The position numbers and the translations under genes were made by a program. From contig JAFFJZ010000014.1 in NCBI GenBank assembly GCA_018340375.1, positions 992,001 through 1,056,000 of the forward strand: a stretch of 64,000 nucleotides of DNA, in the 5' to 3' direction. Below, piece by piece: positions 32,450 to 44,442 of the stretch. The notes under the pieces were generated by a model. That model searched no databases. It was not told the origin of the DNA and worked only from the letters and a program-made list of their open reading frames with translations. The DNA comes from Gonatopus flavifemur. Its lineage: Eukaryota > Arthropoda > Insecta > Hymenoptera > Dryinidae. Within the stretch, counting starts at the first letter, position 1. The number at the start of each line of letters is the position of its first letter.

Positions 32450-35400
32450 CTAAGTATCCGAACCAGATCTAGGTAGTGAGATGAGCTTGTGCACGGGACG
32501 TTTTAGTTCTGAGTTGGGGGTACTCAGCTTCACCACTCGAACCAACCCGTCTGAACCCGGATATGTCTCGATAACTCGAGCTAGAGGCCACCTGGCCGGT
32601 GCGATAGTCTCATCGGAAACCAAAACTAGATCGTCTTTTTGTACGGTAGGTTGGACTGTAGTCCACTTGTATCTAGTCTGTAGTGATTGCAGGTACTCTC
32701 GTGACCACCCTTTCCACCAATCTTGCACCATTTGTTGGAGGAGCTTCCATCGGTTCAAAGGAGCAATGTTTTCGCCTAGGTGATTAGGTTCAGGGACCAA
32801 AAAGGAACTTGAACCTATTAAAAAATGAGCTGGAGTCAGAATTGGGGTATCGGGAGGATCGGTCGTGAGAGGTAGCAAAGGCCTTGAGTTTAGGCATGAT
32901 TCAACCTGAGTTAGGAGTGTATGAAACTCTTCGAAAGTGAGAGTAGCTTGTCCAATTACACGCCTCAAGTGATGCTTCAAAGATTTTACCGCGGCTTCCC
33001 ATATTCCTCCGGAATGGGGAGCACTAGGAGGATTGAAATGCCATTCAGTTCCCTGGCTGCACAATGAACTCGATATTTCCGTAGCAAAGGTTGAGGATTT
33101 TCTATACATGGCCCTCAATTCTGCGTCAGCACCCACAAAGGTCGTACCTTGATCACTATAAAGGGCAGTGCGATGGCCTCGGCGAGCCGTGGAACGTCTA
33201 AAGGCGGCGATAAAACCTTGGCTGTCGTAGCTCGACACAAGTTCTAAGTGAACGGCCTTTGTCGCGAGACAAATGAAAATGGCTATGTAGCCTTTGTACG
33301 ATTTGAAGCCCCTTCCTGGGGCACACCTCATCTCATAAGGACCCGCATAATCCACACCTGAATTAGCAAATGGTCTGCCCAGTTTCGTACGAATTTGGGT
33401 GAGGGGGCCTAATTTCTGATAGGCTGTACTACCTCTCAATCTAATGCAAGTGTGGCAGTTATTTATGACCGAACGAACCAAATGACCAGCGCGAATTATC
33501 CAGTATTCTTGCCTGGTGATAGACAACGTGAGTCGAATTCCACCATGCAGGGTTTTTACATGGTTGAATCGAACTATTAGTCGTGATAAGGGGGCATTAG
33601 GGGGCAGAATGAGGGGATGTTTCTCTTCGTGACTGAGCAGAGAATTCTCCAGTCTTCCACCCACCCTGATCAAACCCTCTTCCAGAAAGGGATCAAGCTT
33701 AGTCAAGGAATTATTTTCAGATAAGCCGGTAGTTTTCAAATCCCGTATCTCAGTCGCATAGTAGGCTCTTTGAGTGGTATAAACCAAAACTCGTCGAGCC
33801 CTTTCCAGTTCATCAGAGGACAGTAGAGAATCGTCCCTATAACGGACTGAACTAAACCAGTGATAAGCAAAGAGTTCTGATCGATCATTCAGAGTTCGTC
33901 CAGATTTGAGCATAAGGAAATGAACAAGACGCAATACATACGCGGTTACTCGAGAAAGTTTGGTGAGTGATGAATCCCTAAGCAGCAGTTCCCAGTTTTC
34001 AGACTCTTTTCTTGGAGAGCTATTATTAGCAACCAGAGATGTGAGCTCTGCTCCGGATTCAAGGTTATTTCCCACAAAAGGTGGCGGAAATTCGGACTCC
34101 TCGGATAACCACTTCGGACCTTTCCACCATAGATGATGGTCAAGCAAAGTTTCGGAATTAATGTCCCTCGAGGCGCAATCGGCGGGATTATCGGCCGATC
34201 GTACGTGATGCCAGAGAGCTTCTGGCTGAAGGGAGTGAATCTGGGAACAGCGATTCGCAACAAAGATAGGCCATCTCGAGGGGTGAGACCGAAGCCAGTG
34301 TAACATATCTATAGAGTCAGTCCAAAGATGTGTTGACTTTATATGTATCCCAAGGGGATCTTCAGTTCTCTTGACCAGCTGAGAGAGCAACAAAGCAGCA
34401 CACAATTCCAACTTTGGAATTGTTACTACTGTTTTAATCGGGGCCGCCCTTGTTTTGGCCTGTAGCAATTGGATGAATATCTGTTCTCGAGTGATCACAC
34501 GCAGATAAAGCACCGCGCCATAGGCTAATGGAGAGGCATCTGAAAAGCCATGGATTTCCACCGTGGTATCAGGATGGTAATCTAGCCATCGAGCGATTTT
34601 GAGCTCATTGAGCACATCCAGTTTGTCATACCAGTTAATCCATTGTTGACACAAATCAGGAGGCAGAACTTCGTCCCAGTCTAATTTGCATAGCCAGAGT
34701 TGCTGAAGAAAAATTCTGGCTGTAACCAGTACTGGAGATATCCATCCTAAGGGATCGAAGACACCAGCAATCTTGGACAATATTTGCCTTTTTGTCCACG
34801 ATTCCCTTATTTCTGAATTACTAATCCTAAATAGAGAACAATCAATGATTGGATCCCAGCTTAAACCTAAAATACCATGTACAATGCCCGAAGGCTCCTC
34901 GTCCAAGGGATTGGGTCCATCAACGACATTCAGCAGGCTGGAATGGTTGGCTAACCATTTATGTAACGTAAAACCACCCACCCTGCAAATCTCGATTAGT
35001 TGCTTTTGTTTTAATAAAGCTTCTTCCACGGTATGACCGCCTGAGGGCATGTCACCCATATAAGCATCACGTCGAAGGATCTCAGCGCCCAAGGGATAAC
35101 GGTCTTGTTCGTCATCGGCTAACTGACGATTAGTACGCATAGCCAGAAACGGACTCGAAACCATACCATACGTAACAGTCTGTAGAAGCCATGTCTGCAT
35201 GGCATCCTCGCTACTAAAGCGCCATAGAATCCCTTGGAAGATTTGATCATCCGGGTGAACCCTGATTTGGCGAAACATTTGTTTGGCGTCAGCGACAAAA
35301 ACATAACGAAATTGACGCCAGCGTTCAATCACCTCTGTGAGGTCTGGCAGTAGGTTGGGACCACAGTATAGAATGTCGTTGATTGATAGCCCATTATTAC

Positions 35401-35821
35401 ACCTTGCTGAACCATTAGAAACGGTTCTGATTTTATCTTTAGGGCCTGAATTCTTGAAAACATCATGATGGGGAAGATAGAAACGGCAGATACTAGGGGC
35501 CTCAACCGGTAATGGAAGCATATGACCCTGTTCAAAGTAGTCTTTCATGAATTCATTATACAATCCAGCAAAGTTGACGTCCCTAGAGAAGCGTTTTTCC
35601 AGTCTCTCTACCATCTTAAGAGCTATCCCGTAAGACCCTGGGAAACTAATTTTACCAGTAGTTGATTTTTTCAGGGGCAAGCGAACCACGTACCGGCCTG
35701 AATCGTCACGAGTAGTTGTCTCACGAAATATCTTTTCAGCCTCTTCCTCGTCAGGCGAAAGGGCTTTAACCGTATTCGAAGGAATCTGCTCCTGCTCACA
35801 AAAGCGCCAAAATAGATCATC
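32450..35821 (-). pseudogene. BEL/Pao pol: reverse transcriptase, RNase H, integrase (catalytic loss)
   Basis: A long open frame of 1079 codons from 35689, extending upstream in frame to a TAA at about 35822 that separates it from the protease region. The RT (first ~250 residues) has VFVADAKQMFRQI and VTYGMVSSPFLA, but the catalytic box reads YMGD where BEL elements have YVDD, so a metal-binding Asp is replaced by Gly. An RNase H region (GFSDASPLAYGAVLY, ELCAALLLSQL, WTDS) is followed by an integrase zinc-binding H/C region (HGGIRLTLS, CHTCIRLRG) and core (GVDYAGPY, YSDQGTTFVGA, PPSAPHSGGIWEAAVKS). This strip would make and integrate cDNA. The RT substitution and the upstream stop make this copy defective. 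Confidence 0.9.
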
Positions 35822-36760
35822 TTAAGCCATATCTTCACTAACATGAAGCACGGTCAATCTCTCCGAAACTTCATCAATCAATGAAGGGCCCGAAACTAAC
35901 CATCCTAATTTTGAGCCCATAGCAATGGGTTCGTTGAATGGTCCGCGGCGTAAATCGCCTTCTACAATGAGCGCATGAACGGCAGCTCCCAGTAAAACGT
36001 CGATCCTATCATTACCAGCGAAGTTTGGATCGGCTAACACTATCTTATCTAAATGACTAAAGCTAAAACTATTTTGAGCTCTTATGGGAGCATACGAAGT
36101 TATTTCGAGCAGCACATAAGCTTGAACCGGACAAGTGAAATCGGACTCAAAGTACGGCCTCAAAATGAAATTAACCAGCTTTCGGCAAGTAAACTGACGT
36201 TTGCCACCAACGCCTGAAATGGGCACAGCAATCGGCTTATAAGTCAATTTCAGGGTTTGGCAAAGTGATTCGGTAACGAAAGAAGATTGTGAACCCTGAT
36301 CTACTAGAGCTCTAGCCCAGCAAGTCTTCCCAGCAGCGGAACACACTCTAACTCTCGCAGTTGATAAAAACACGGAGGTTGGGGCTACGCTAGATAGAGA
36401 AGCACCACCGGTTTGTCTCGATTCGGTACGACATTGAGCTTGGGGTGTCGTTGGCTCTGTAACTTGAGCCACTAACTCGGTTTTGGGAGCATCACCATGA
36501 AGACTTGTGTGATGTTTACCACCGCACTTCTGACATCTCTTGGGAGACTTACAGTCTCTTACCTGATGGTATAACAGGCAGTTGAAACACCGCTTGTGTC
36601 CTGTTACCCAGTCCTCACGCTGAGCTACCGTTTTGGCCTTGTATATGTCACAGAACAAAACGAAGTGGTCAGCGCTACAAATTGGGCATTTCGCTGATTT
36701 GGGGGGAGGATGAGATGTATTCGAGGTACCAGCATGATGTACTTTAGATGGAGAAGCTCA
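35822..36760 (-). pseudogene. BEL/Pao Gag zinc-knuckle region and aspartic protease
   Basis: Cys/His knuckles come first (CPICSADHFVLFC just upstream of the first Met at 36658, then CFNCLLYHQVRDC and CQKCGGKHHTSLH). They are followed by a linker and a retropepsin-like protease (RALVDQGSQSSFVTESLC, with Asp-Gln-Gly-Ser in the place of the usual Asp-Ser/Thr-Gly; the DQGS form is common in BEL). LDKIVLADPNFAGNDRIDVLLGA is the expected C-terminal part of the domain. The frame is joined to pol by one TAA and to gag by a frameshift near 36760. Confidence 0.85.
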
Positions 36761-37817
36761 TCCGAGAATAATCGGATTTTTGAGTCGAAGCCGAAGTTGA
36801 TTTGCCTGATTTAGGGAATTTTGCACTAGTTCCCTCGGGATTTTCTAACATAGGAATATGATCCTCTAAGAAGTTCAATAACTGACTGAGTTTGGCAGGC
36901 TCTTTTTTTCGGTCAGGGCCCATTCTAAGTTGTTCCCACCGTTTTCGGGTTTCAGGTTCTAGAAGAGTCAGAATGTGAAAAACCAAAAGGTCATCCCAAT
37001 GCTGAGTAGGGCGTTTGAGGGCAGTTAGAGTCGCAAGGGGGGTTCGAACCCCATTCAAAATTCGTTTTATTTCAATAGCTGATTCGTTCTTCATAGGCTT
37101 AAGTGAGAAAATGGCAGAAACGTGTGTATTTACCATTCGGTCAATGTCTTCATATTTATTCTTTAGACATTCCCAAGCGGCTTGAAAGTTATCCTCTGTG
37201 GTCGAATATGAACTGATAAGCCGAGCTGCCTCCCCTTCGACGCAAGTCTCGAGGTGATGCAGCTTGGCAACATTAGAAATTCCGAGTTTATTGGCAACCA
37301 GGGTAGTGAATAAGTCCCGAAAGGATTCCCAACTTTGGTAATCCCCTCTGAATTTGGGAAGAGAAATTCGAGGCAATCTCTCACATTCTTCGCTAGTTAC
37401 AAGAGGTCGAACTCCACCATGTGATGTAGAGCTCGAAGAAGTACTCTGAACTACAGGACTGGGGGTCTTGGGATCTATAAATGTTTGGAATTCGCAACAT
37501 CTGTCAAGATACATCTCCTCGGTTGAAGTGAAAATTCCATCTTTGAAGTACGGCCGGTCCTTGAACAAGTTTCGCTCAGGGAGTAATTTATAATGAATCT
37601 CTTGGAAACGAGTCCAAAGTTTCTCCAGATTTGATAGTCTTGTGCGAGAATTGCTCAAGGTCATTTTGGCCGAACCATCCTTTTTGAAATTAGAATAGGA
37701 TCTGTCAATGCGTCCTACAATGTCCATTTGTTTCTCAAGAAGCTCCTCCATTTTGGAAAGGATTTGAAAAAAATGGTGATCAACGCAAAATGTGCAGAAA
37801 GTTAATAGAAGTTGCAA
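36744..37817 (-). pseudogene. BEL/Pao Gag, capsid-like region
   Basis: The likely start is the Met near 37752 (MEELLEKQMDIVGRIDRSYS) rather than the first Met at 37817, because the family begins with this helical segment. It continues with LEKLWTRFQEIHYKLLPE, LPRISLPKFRGDYQSWESF (the conserved PKF.G....W..F signature of BEL Gag) and LHHLETCVEGEAARLISSYS. It ends in a Ser/Lys-rich tail at 36744. The product would form the intracellular particle. The zinc knuckles continue in another frame, so one indel near 36760 separates them. Confidence 0.88.
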
Positions 37818-39585
37818 AAATTCGGAAGCGAATAATTAATTGCACCGTCCAGAACATCCCCAGGGTAAGCACAATGTCGAAAAAGTTACTTGGTACAAAG
37901 TAGCTACAAAAAAAAAACATATCGAATCCAGTGTCCGGACGAGTTGATTATTTAGAACCTAATCCTTAGTTGAAAATTGAATGAATTTTATCCGATATGG
38001 TTTACCAACTTATCAATATTGTATAAAAAGAGTGTAAAGCTTCTCCAAATTAATAATTGAGATTATAAGCTCCAGATTGGGAAACCCAAAGTAACAGCTC
38101 GGCTGTCGTACAAAATATTTCCTGAAAAATCGGATAAACGCAACCAAAAGAAATGCACGATCGATGAAATTATCAGGTAAGAGAGAATTCAGTTAATAGA
38201 TTTTGCGTAATTTCACAAAGGAAATTTGATCCCATGTATTCCATAAAAATTTTCAATAAGTTTCTCCAGTAACATTCAGATTTACTGAGATTAAACAAAT
38301 TAATGGAATTCTCCCTTTTTAAAAAGAGTACATAATAAATAATCATGGAATAATATAATTACAGTAATAAACCAGAATGATAACTATTAATCAGTAATCA
38401 ATCAATCAAATCAAACAAATTGATAAAAATCGATGCAGTTTCATAACCAGGTAGCAAATACACATAACAATTCAAGGATAAGACTTGATAATGTGACTGA
38501 GAAAAATGAGTGAATTCATCTCTGTCAATGTAAACGGTATTAGCAAATTCATATATCTCATCAATGATTTCAAATCAAGCTTAACTATACATTTTGGAAT
38601 TCACATCAATCATCTAATTACCTTTAATGTTTTTCAAGTAGTAATTGTGAAACTCTCATGAATAATCTGAAGAACTCGAACGCATAGAATTTGTTCCAAA
38701 TCATGAATTATTATTCAATAATAATATTATTCAATATATTAATAATACGGACTGATTTGATATTTCTAATTTAACTGAGTTTCAAGTGTAAATGACATCA
38801 TTATCATATATAAATAGAATTTTCCACACGTCTTGACGACTCGTGCTTTTGTATAGATCTAGCATGTATGAAAAAAAACCAAAACATTGGCTTATGGTTG
38901 TCACCAGCCATTGAATCACGTTCAACAAGAACAAAGGAATGTCGGTTGACAGAAACTAAACCCGATAAAATAATTCAAGCTAATTCATAATTGAACAATC
39001 TCGAATTAATTTAATTTTGAATCGAAGATTGTAATGAGCTAATTTTTCATTAACAAAGATCGTACTCTGTTACGATTATGTTACTTGCGTTAAGCAGGAT
39101 ACGTCCAACTGCAGATCCATGCACCGCAAGCAGACATCCAGAATTGAAATCTCCCGTGTAACGATTTGTGTTGCAAAAATCGAATAGGGATGTTTCACGT
39201 GAAGATTCAGTAAATCCTTCATTCCAGTAATCCTTGGAAGTTAACCAGCTCCAGTAGTTTGAAGGTCCAGAAAAATAATGAAAAGAGCCCTTGGTTGCTC
39301 TTCTCCCAGTAGCAGAAAGAGTGATAGTATATCACGATTTCCTTTCGTGATAGTTTATCACGATTATGATGAGTAACAAACTCAAAATCCAGCACTTTTT
39401 CCAATCAGTCAAACAGCGGTGAATTTGACCGCAACCAGTTTAATAGATAGAGAATTTTCCTTCTCTCGTCCTTGAGGGTTCTCTCGCACTTTCCTGTATA
39501 GGTTTTTCTCGGCAAAAACCAAAAGGTTTCCTCACTTCACTTGAAGTTATACGAGTTTCACACTCTCATCGATGATTAAGTTGAA
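37818..39585 (-). other. Long 5' leader of the BEL/Pao element
   Basis: About 1.8 kb between the 5' LTR and gag without a supported gene. It is unusually long for this group and AT-rich in its middle, which may hide another insertion, but I find no clear terminal repeats or duplication. A short frame at 39404-39219 has no recognisable content. Confidence 0.45.
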
Positions 39586-39609
39586 GAAAACCACGTTCTG
39601 CTACCAAAA
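39586..39609 (-). promoter_or_regulatory. Primer binding site of the BEL/Pao element
   Basis: Directly after the 5' LTR on the coding strand the sequence reads TTTTGGTAGCAGAACGTGG. TGG a few bases inside the LTR is the expected complement of a tRNA CCA end. I do not assign the tRNA. Confidence 0.6.
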
Positions 39610-40026
39610 TGTTAGAGAGTAGAGAAAACTCGTATTTCTTTTTGATTTATCTGGAGAGTGCCCATACACTCTCTTTGATTTCGTGGTAGGTGTTGATGCC
39701 ACGATAGATAATAATTCTCAAAAGGGAGGAAACACCAGAAATAGTCACTCTTTCAATATAACTAACGATGATAATGTAATATTAATGATGAAATATGTAC
39801 AGGTGACAATGTGATTTCGTTTGATCTTGTACAGTGGCGAGAGAACACTGGCCCTCTCCTCTCGTAAGTGATCAGAGAGGGGGGATAGGCTCCGTGACTC
39901 TCTTACAATGATTTTCAATTTAGCGCACGCATTTGAGTAGGCAAAAATTATGCGCAATCTTACATATACTATTATAGGTATGTAAGTACTAAGGGAAGAT
40001 GTTGTGCAGGGATTCTTACTCCAACA
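39610..40026 (-). repeat. 5' LTR of the BEL/Pao element
   Basis: See the 3' LTR. It is shorter by 12 bases. Promoter and polyadenylation signals of the element lie in it, but I cannot place them with certainty. Confidence 0.95.
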
Positions 40027-40275
40027 CACTTCAAGCCTCGTTCTTCGAGATTACCTTGTAGTATACCTCGTTCCCGCCAGGTGCTACAACGTTCAGAGCT
40101 ACTTAATATCCCGAGAAAAAAAACTTCTTCATGAGACTTAGCCCCAAGCTCCCACGTCCCCTACCCCCCTCATATAATTTCGTTGTGCGTCGGATGCCAC
40201 ACGTTATTTTTGAGCTGTAGGTTTTCTTTTTATTTTTCACAATGAAGTTCTTTTGTTTTTTCTTCACGATTCAGA

Positions 40276-41500
40276 ATGGAATCGGGTGAGAGGCCCCAAG
40301 AGTGCGAGTTAGGTGCTTTGATGGGAAAAATTAAAGTTATGGAAAATCAGATCAAGATGTTAACGAAGAAAAGTATTCCTAACCAAGGAGGCGAGCAAAC
40401 CAATTCTTCATCAAACGCGGAAGGTAAGAGACTTATTTCTTTTGTTTTTCGGTTTATGTTTCAGAGAGTGTTCATGCAAGAACGTAATGAGCATTATATG
40501 GGCTATGAGTTATTATATGGGCAATGCTTGCACACGTGGTAAGAAACCCTTTCTGGTCGTACGTAGTTCTTCTTTGAATATATATATATGGGAAGCAGTT
40601 GTTGTATGAGACATGCTTACACGAGTGGTGAGATGCTCAAATTCTAGATAGGCAAATTCGTATAAATGTATACTTTGTTTATATCAAGTTGATGACGGTG
40701 TGCCTTCTCTTTCTTCACCAGACGGTGGTTCGTATATCCAAGATGAGGATAGAGAAAATGAAAATTCTAACGTAGTAGATGGACCTGAGAATAGCAACGT
40801 TGGAGTAACCGTAGGATCTATCCTGGACGATGAGCAATATGAAGGAGTCGAGTATTTCGACGAAGCAGTCATTGACATTCTGGGGTCTGAACCAACATCT
40901 TCTAATGCTATTTCTAAGGAGATTAATCCTTCACTCGATAGACGTTGGGAAGCGTGGCTGTGAGATCCTTTAAAGAAAGAGGAAAAGGATCAGGTTCTTG
41001 AAGCGTACTCGAAACTAGATTTTTTGTGTGCACCAAAAGTTCATCCGGAAATTGAGGCCACTTTGAGCGAGATAGCCGCTAAGAGAGACAGATATTTAGC
41101 CGAATCCCAAGATCTGGTTGGCACGGCTCTTTATTCCTAAGGGCTAGGGGTTACGATGATCCTAAAGAGTGGTGAGGAGGAAGTTGATAACTTCAGTCTT
41201 TTGCATCATCTTTGCGATTCTGCAAAATCATTGACACTAGCCCATTATTCACACTCAAAAAATCGTAGGGCGTACATAATACCTAGCCTAGAGAGAAAAA
41301 TGAAGGACATTGTGGAGAAGACAAGGCCAGAAGCTTTCTTGTTTGGACCCGATCTTGGAGAAAGAATGAAGGAATCGAAGGCGCTGTCTAAGATCTCAGA
41401 TAACATTAGAATACAGCCGTCGCTTGGAAAGCTCCAGCCTTCGTCGTCCAGGATGTCTTCAAACGCCAGAAACCCACCTGTCAGTCGTCCACATCTGTGA
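40276..41500 (+). pseudogene. DIRS gag-like gene with a probable intron
   Basis: A first exon from the Met at 40276 (MESGERPQECELGALMGKIK, with a short coiled coil) meets a GTAAGAG donor at 40424. A second segment after TATATCAAG at 40688 continues in phase (V-D-D-G-V-P-S...). The intron would be 265 bp. The second part is acidic, then resembles the DIRS Gag core (FLCAPKVHPEIEATLSEIA, RDRYLAESQDLVG, KPEAF-like ETRPEAFLFGPDLG). TGA at 40961 and TAA at 41138 interrupt an otherwise single frame that ends at 41500. Function is presumed RNA/particle binding. Confidence 0.6.
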
Positions 41501-41639
41501 CAGGTGGGTTCCAAATCTTCGAACCCGTCAAAAAACCGTCCGTCCTTGAAGCACAGGGGACTTGATCAACGACCCAGGACATCTTCGAGAAGCTGATCCG
41601 ATCAGAGGAGCAGAAATCATCATCATCATCAAATGTATG

Positions 41640-42745
41640 TAGAAAAGCGGGCCGACTAGGAAACTTTTCAGATCAGTGGAAAGCCCTGACTAAAGATAAA
41701 GTTATTTTAAGTTGCGTAAAAGGATACAAGGTCGTTTTTGCGGATAGAGTGGGACGGCGTTTTCCTCTGAGTGTACCTAGATTGTCTACGCAAGATAATC
41801 ATGAGATGTGCATTGCGGTAAATGATTTGATTGAAAAGGGAGCAATTGTCCCTTGTTTCCATTCGCGGGATCAATTTTTATCGCCATGTTCCTTGGTTCC
41901 TAAAAAGGATGGTGCTAGTAGATTTATCCTGAATTTGAAGCAATTGAATACCTTCATCAAGACTGATCATTTTAAGATGGAAGATTTGAGGGTGGCGATG
42001 GAATTGGTCCGTTTGGATTCGTTCATGGCGTGTATAAACTTACAGGATGCTTACTTAACCATCCCATTACATGAAGAGAGTAGAAAATTCTTCAGGTTTA
42101 TGCTCAATGACCAATGTTTTGAATTCACCTGTCTGCCCTTTGGGTTGGCGACAGCATCATACGTCTTCACTAAAATAATGAAACCGATCTCGAAATTTAT
42201 AAGAAGTTTCAGTTCAATTTCAGTCATTTACTTGGATGACATGCTTTGTATTGGAAATAGTTCTGAAGAATGTCAGAGGAATGTAAAAATAACGATGAAG
42301 TTGTCAGAATCTTTGGGATTCGTCGTCAATAGAAAAAAGAGTCAGTTGGTACCCAGCCGAAGGTGCAGGTTTCTTGGTTCCATCATTGACACCCAGAGAT
42401 TTGTGGTTAAACTACCACAGGATAAAATAGATGCTGTAAGAGGTCTTATAAAAAGCTGTTTGCAGCAGAGCTTCGTTTCTATAGAATTTTTCGCCAAGTT
42501 ATTGGGGAAACACATTTCTTGTTGTCCTGGTGTTGCTTACGGCTGGTTGTATACCAAAGCATTGGAAAAAGACAAGCAGTTCGCTTTAATACTCCACGAT
42601 GATAATTATAAAAGACACATGTCATTATCGCATTAGGGGAGAGATGATGTGTACTGGTGGAAATGCAATATAGGACATAGTTTTAATCCAATTGGACGAA
42701 ATTTTTTCAGTTTAACGATTTTTACAGATGCATCTGAATCTTGTT
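41640..42745 (+). pseudogene. DIRS reverse transcriptase
   Basis: The frame is open from about 41640 (GRLGNFSDQWKAL) to a TAG at 42634. Motifs are SLVPKKDGASRFILNLKQLN, INLQDAYLTIPLHEESRKFF, LPFGLATASYVFTKIM and VIYLDDMLCIG (catalytic YLDD intact), then SLGFVVNRKKSQLVPS and FLGSIID. After the stop the same frame enters RNase H (IFTDASESCWG) and then shifts near 42745. The catalytic residues seen in the RT are all in place. Confidence 0.9.
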
Positions 42746-43577
42746 GGGGGCTGCTTGTTCAAACGTCAACGTAAACGGGTTATGGGATGATCGTGGCAAA
42801 TTATTACATATCAATCTATTGGAGCTGAAAGCAGTTTTGCTAGCTTTGCAAGCTTTAGCATCCGATCTGCGAGATTACCAAATTCTCGTGAGAATTGATA
42901 ATACTACGGCCATTGCTTACGTGAATAAAATGGGCGGTACGAGAGTCCTAGAACTCCATAGGATAGCAAAGAGAATTTGGCAATGGGCAGAGAATAGAAG
43001 AATTTGGCTATTTGCTTCCTACATTGCATCGCGTGATAATTACATAGCGAATAGGTCATCCCGTCAGATTTCATCTGATACCGAATGGGGGTTGTCGGAT
43101 GAGCTGTTTGAACAAGTGGTTGAAGCGTTTGGCAGACCTTCGATTGACTTATTTGCATCGAACGCGGATAAAAAATGTGATTGTCATGTGTCATGGTTTC
43201 CGGATTCGAATTGTTATGCCGTAGATGCGTTCACAATTGAATGGAGAGAATTTTACTTTTATGCATTCCCACCCTTTGTTCTTATATTGAAAGTTTTGCA
43301 AAAACTAAAGCGAGATCAATCCACGAGAATAGTAGTAGTGCCCCTATGGCCTGCTCAACCGTGGTTTCCGTTGTTTGTTTCTCTGCTTGTAGATGAACCT
43401 TTGGTGTTTGGGCCTTCAGAGAATTTATTGAAGGTTTGTTGTAGGTCCCAACAACATCCCAGAGCCCAACACTTGAAACTGATGGCAGAGAAATTATCCG
43501 CACGGCGTTTACCAGACGAGGCATACCGCAAGAATCCATCGGAATTTTCTTATCATCGATCGCGCAGTCCACAATGA
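42700..43577 (+). pseudogene. DIRS RNase H and connecting domain
   Basis: Motifs: TDASESCWG (first Asp), INLLELKAVLLALQAL (Glu), VRIDNTTAIAYVNKMGG (Asp) and ASRDNYIANRSSRQ. In the last, the usual N..AD.LSR ends with Asn in place of Asp. A typical DIRS segment follows (PSIDLFASNADKKCDCHVSW, VVPLWPAQPWFPLFVSLL). The frame ends at a TGA that overlaps the ATG of the recombinase frame by ATGA at 43574-43577. Confidence 0.85.
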
Positions 43578-44442
43578 AACAATATGAGATTAGCTTGCGT
43601 GACTGGAAGAAATTTTGTGATCAAAATCGAGTTAACATGTTTAATCCTCCTGTGGAGGGAGTTCTCAAATTTTTAACAAAAAAGTTCGAAGAAGGGGCTT
43701 CGTATGGAACTCTTCATACGAGCAGGTCCGCAATTCCCTCAATCAGCGATCAATCTTTAGGTAATGACGCGATTTTGAAAAGATTCTTCAAAGGCGTATA
43801 TCGATTGAGACCAACATTGCCTAAATACGACGTTACATGGGATGTCAATGTGGTCTTGGAAGAAATGGAACGCTGGTTCCCATTGAACTCTTTGTCTCTG
43901 GAGAAGTTGACATGCAAAACGGTTGTCATGTTAGCCTTAGCTACTGCCCATAGGGTTCAAACTCTCAGTAAAATGAGTTCAGTTAATGTTCAAGAAACTC
44001 ATTTTGGTTCACAAATTTTCATTCCAGAGATTATCAAAACTTGTCGAGTAGGCGCCTATCAGCCATTATTGAAATTACCTAAATCTAAGGATAGACCACA
44101 GTTGTGTGTGGTGTTGTTATTGAAAGTTTATATCGACAGAACGCGGAGTTTGAGATGATAGGAAGACACTCCATTTATCACATTCAAAAAGCCTTATGAA
44201 AAAGCACCCAGACCATGAGTCGATGGATTAAAACCATCATTCATGAATGTGGTATAAACACGTCTATATTTTCGGCACATTCGATCAGGCATGCCTCGAC
44301 CTTTGCTGCCCTTAGAAAGGGGGTTAGTTCAGAGGTGATCTCCAAAACAGTGGGATGGTCTGATGAGTTCCAAGTGTTCGGGAAATTCTGTAACAGGCAG
44401 ATTATATCAGAGAACAAATTATCTGCGGAGAGTTTGATTTGA
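43574..44442 (+). pseudogene. DIRS tyrosine recombinase, frameshifted, catalytic Tyr replaced
   Basis: The N-terminal core-binding part (YEISLRDWKKFCDQ) is followed by LALATAHRVQTLSKM (catalytic Arg I) up to 44158. The frame changes between 44158 and 44215. The second half has FSAHSIRHASTFAAL (His-x-x-Arg box) and KTVGWSDE, then FGKFCNRQI. In this family the last block normally contains the nucleophilic Tyr (F.KFYNR); here the codon is TGT (Cys), one transition from TAT. The enzyme would join the circular cDNA into the genome without target duplication; this copy cannot. Confidence 0.88.

Larger units (their letters stand above)
31860..40026 (-). mobile_element. BEL/Pao LTR retrotransposon, complete but defective
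   Basis: Two long terminal repeats (31860-32288 and 39610-40026) enclose gag, protease, RT, RNase H and integrase on the minus strand, in BEL/Pao order. The 5-bp target duplication CACTT is present on both sides (31855-31859 and 40027-40031). On the coding strand the LTRs start TGTTGG and end CTAACA. The two LTRs differ by about ten substitutions and a 12-bp indel by eye, so the insertion is not very recent. There is no envelope-like frame. Coding damage is listed under the genes. Confidence 0.95.
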
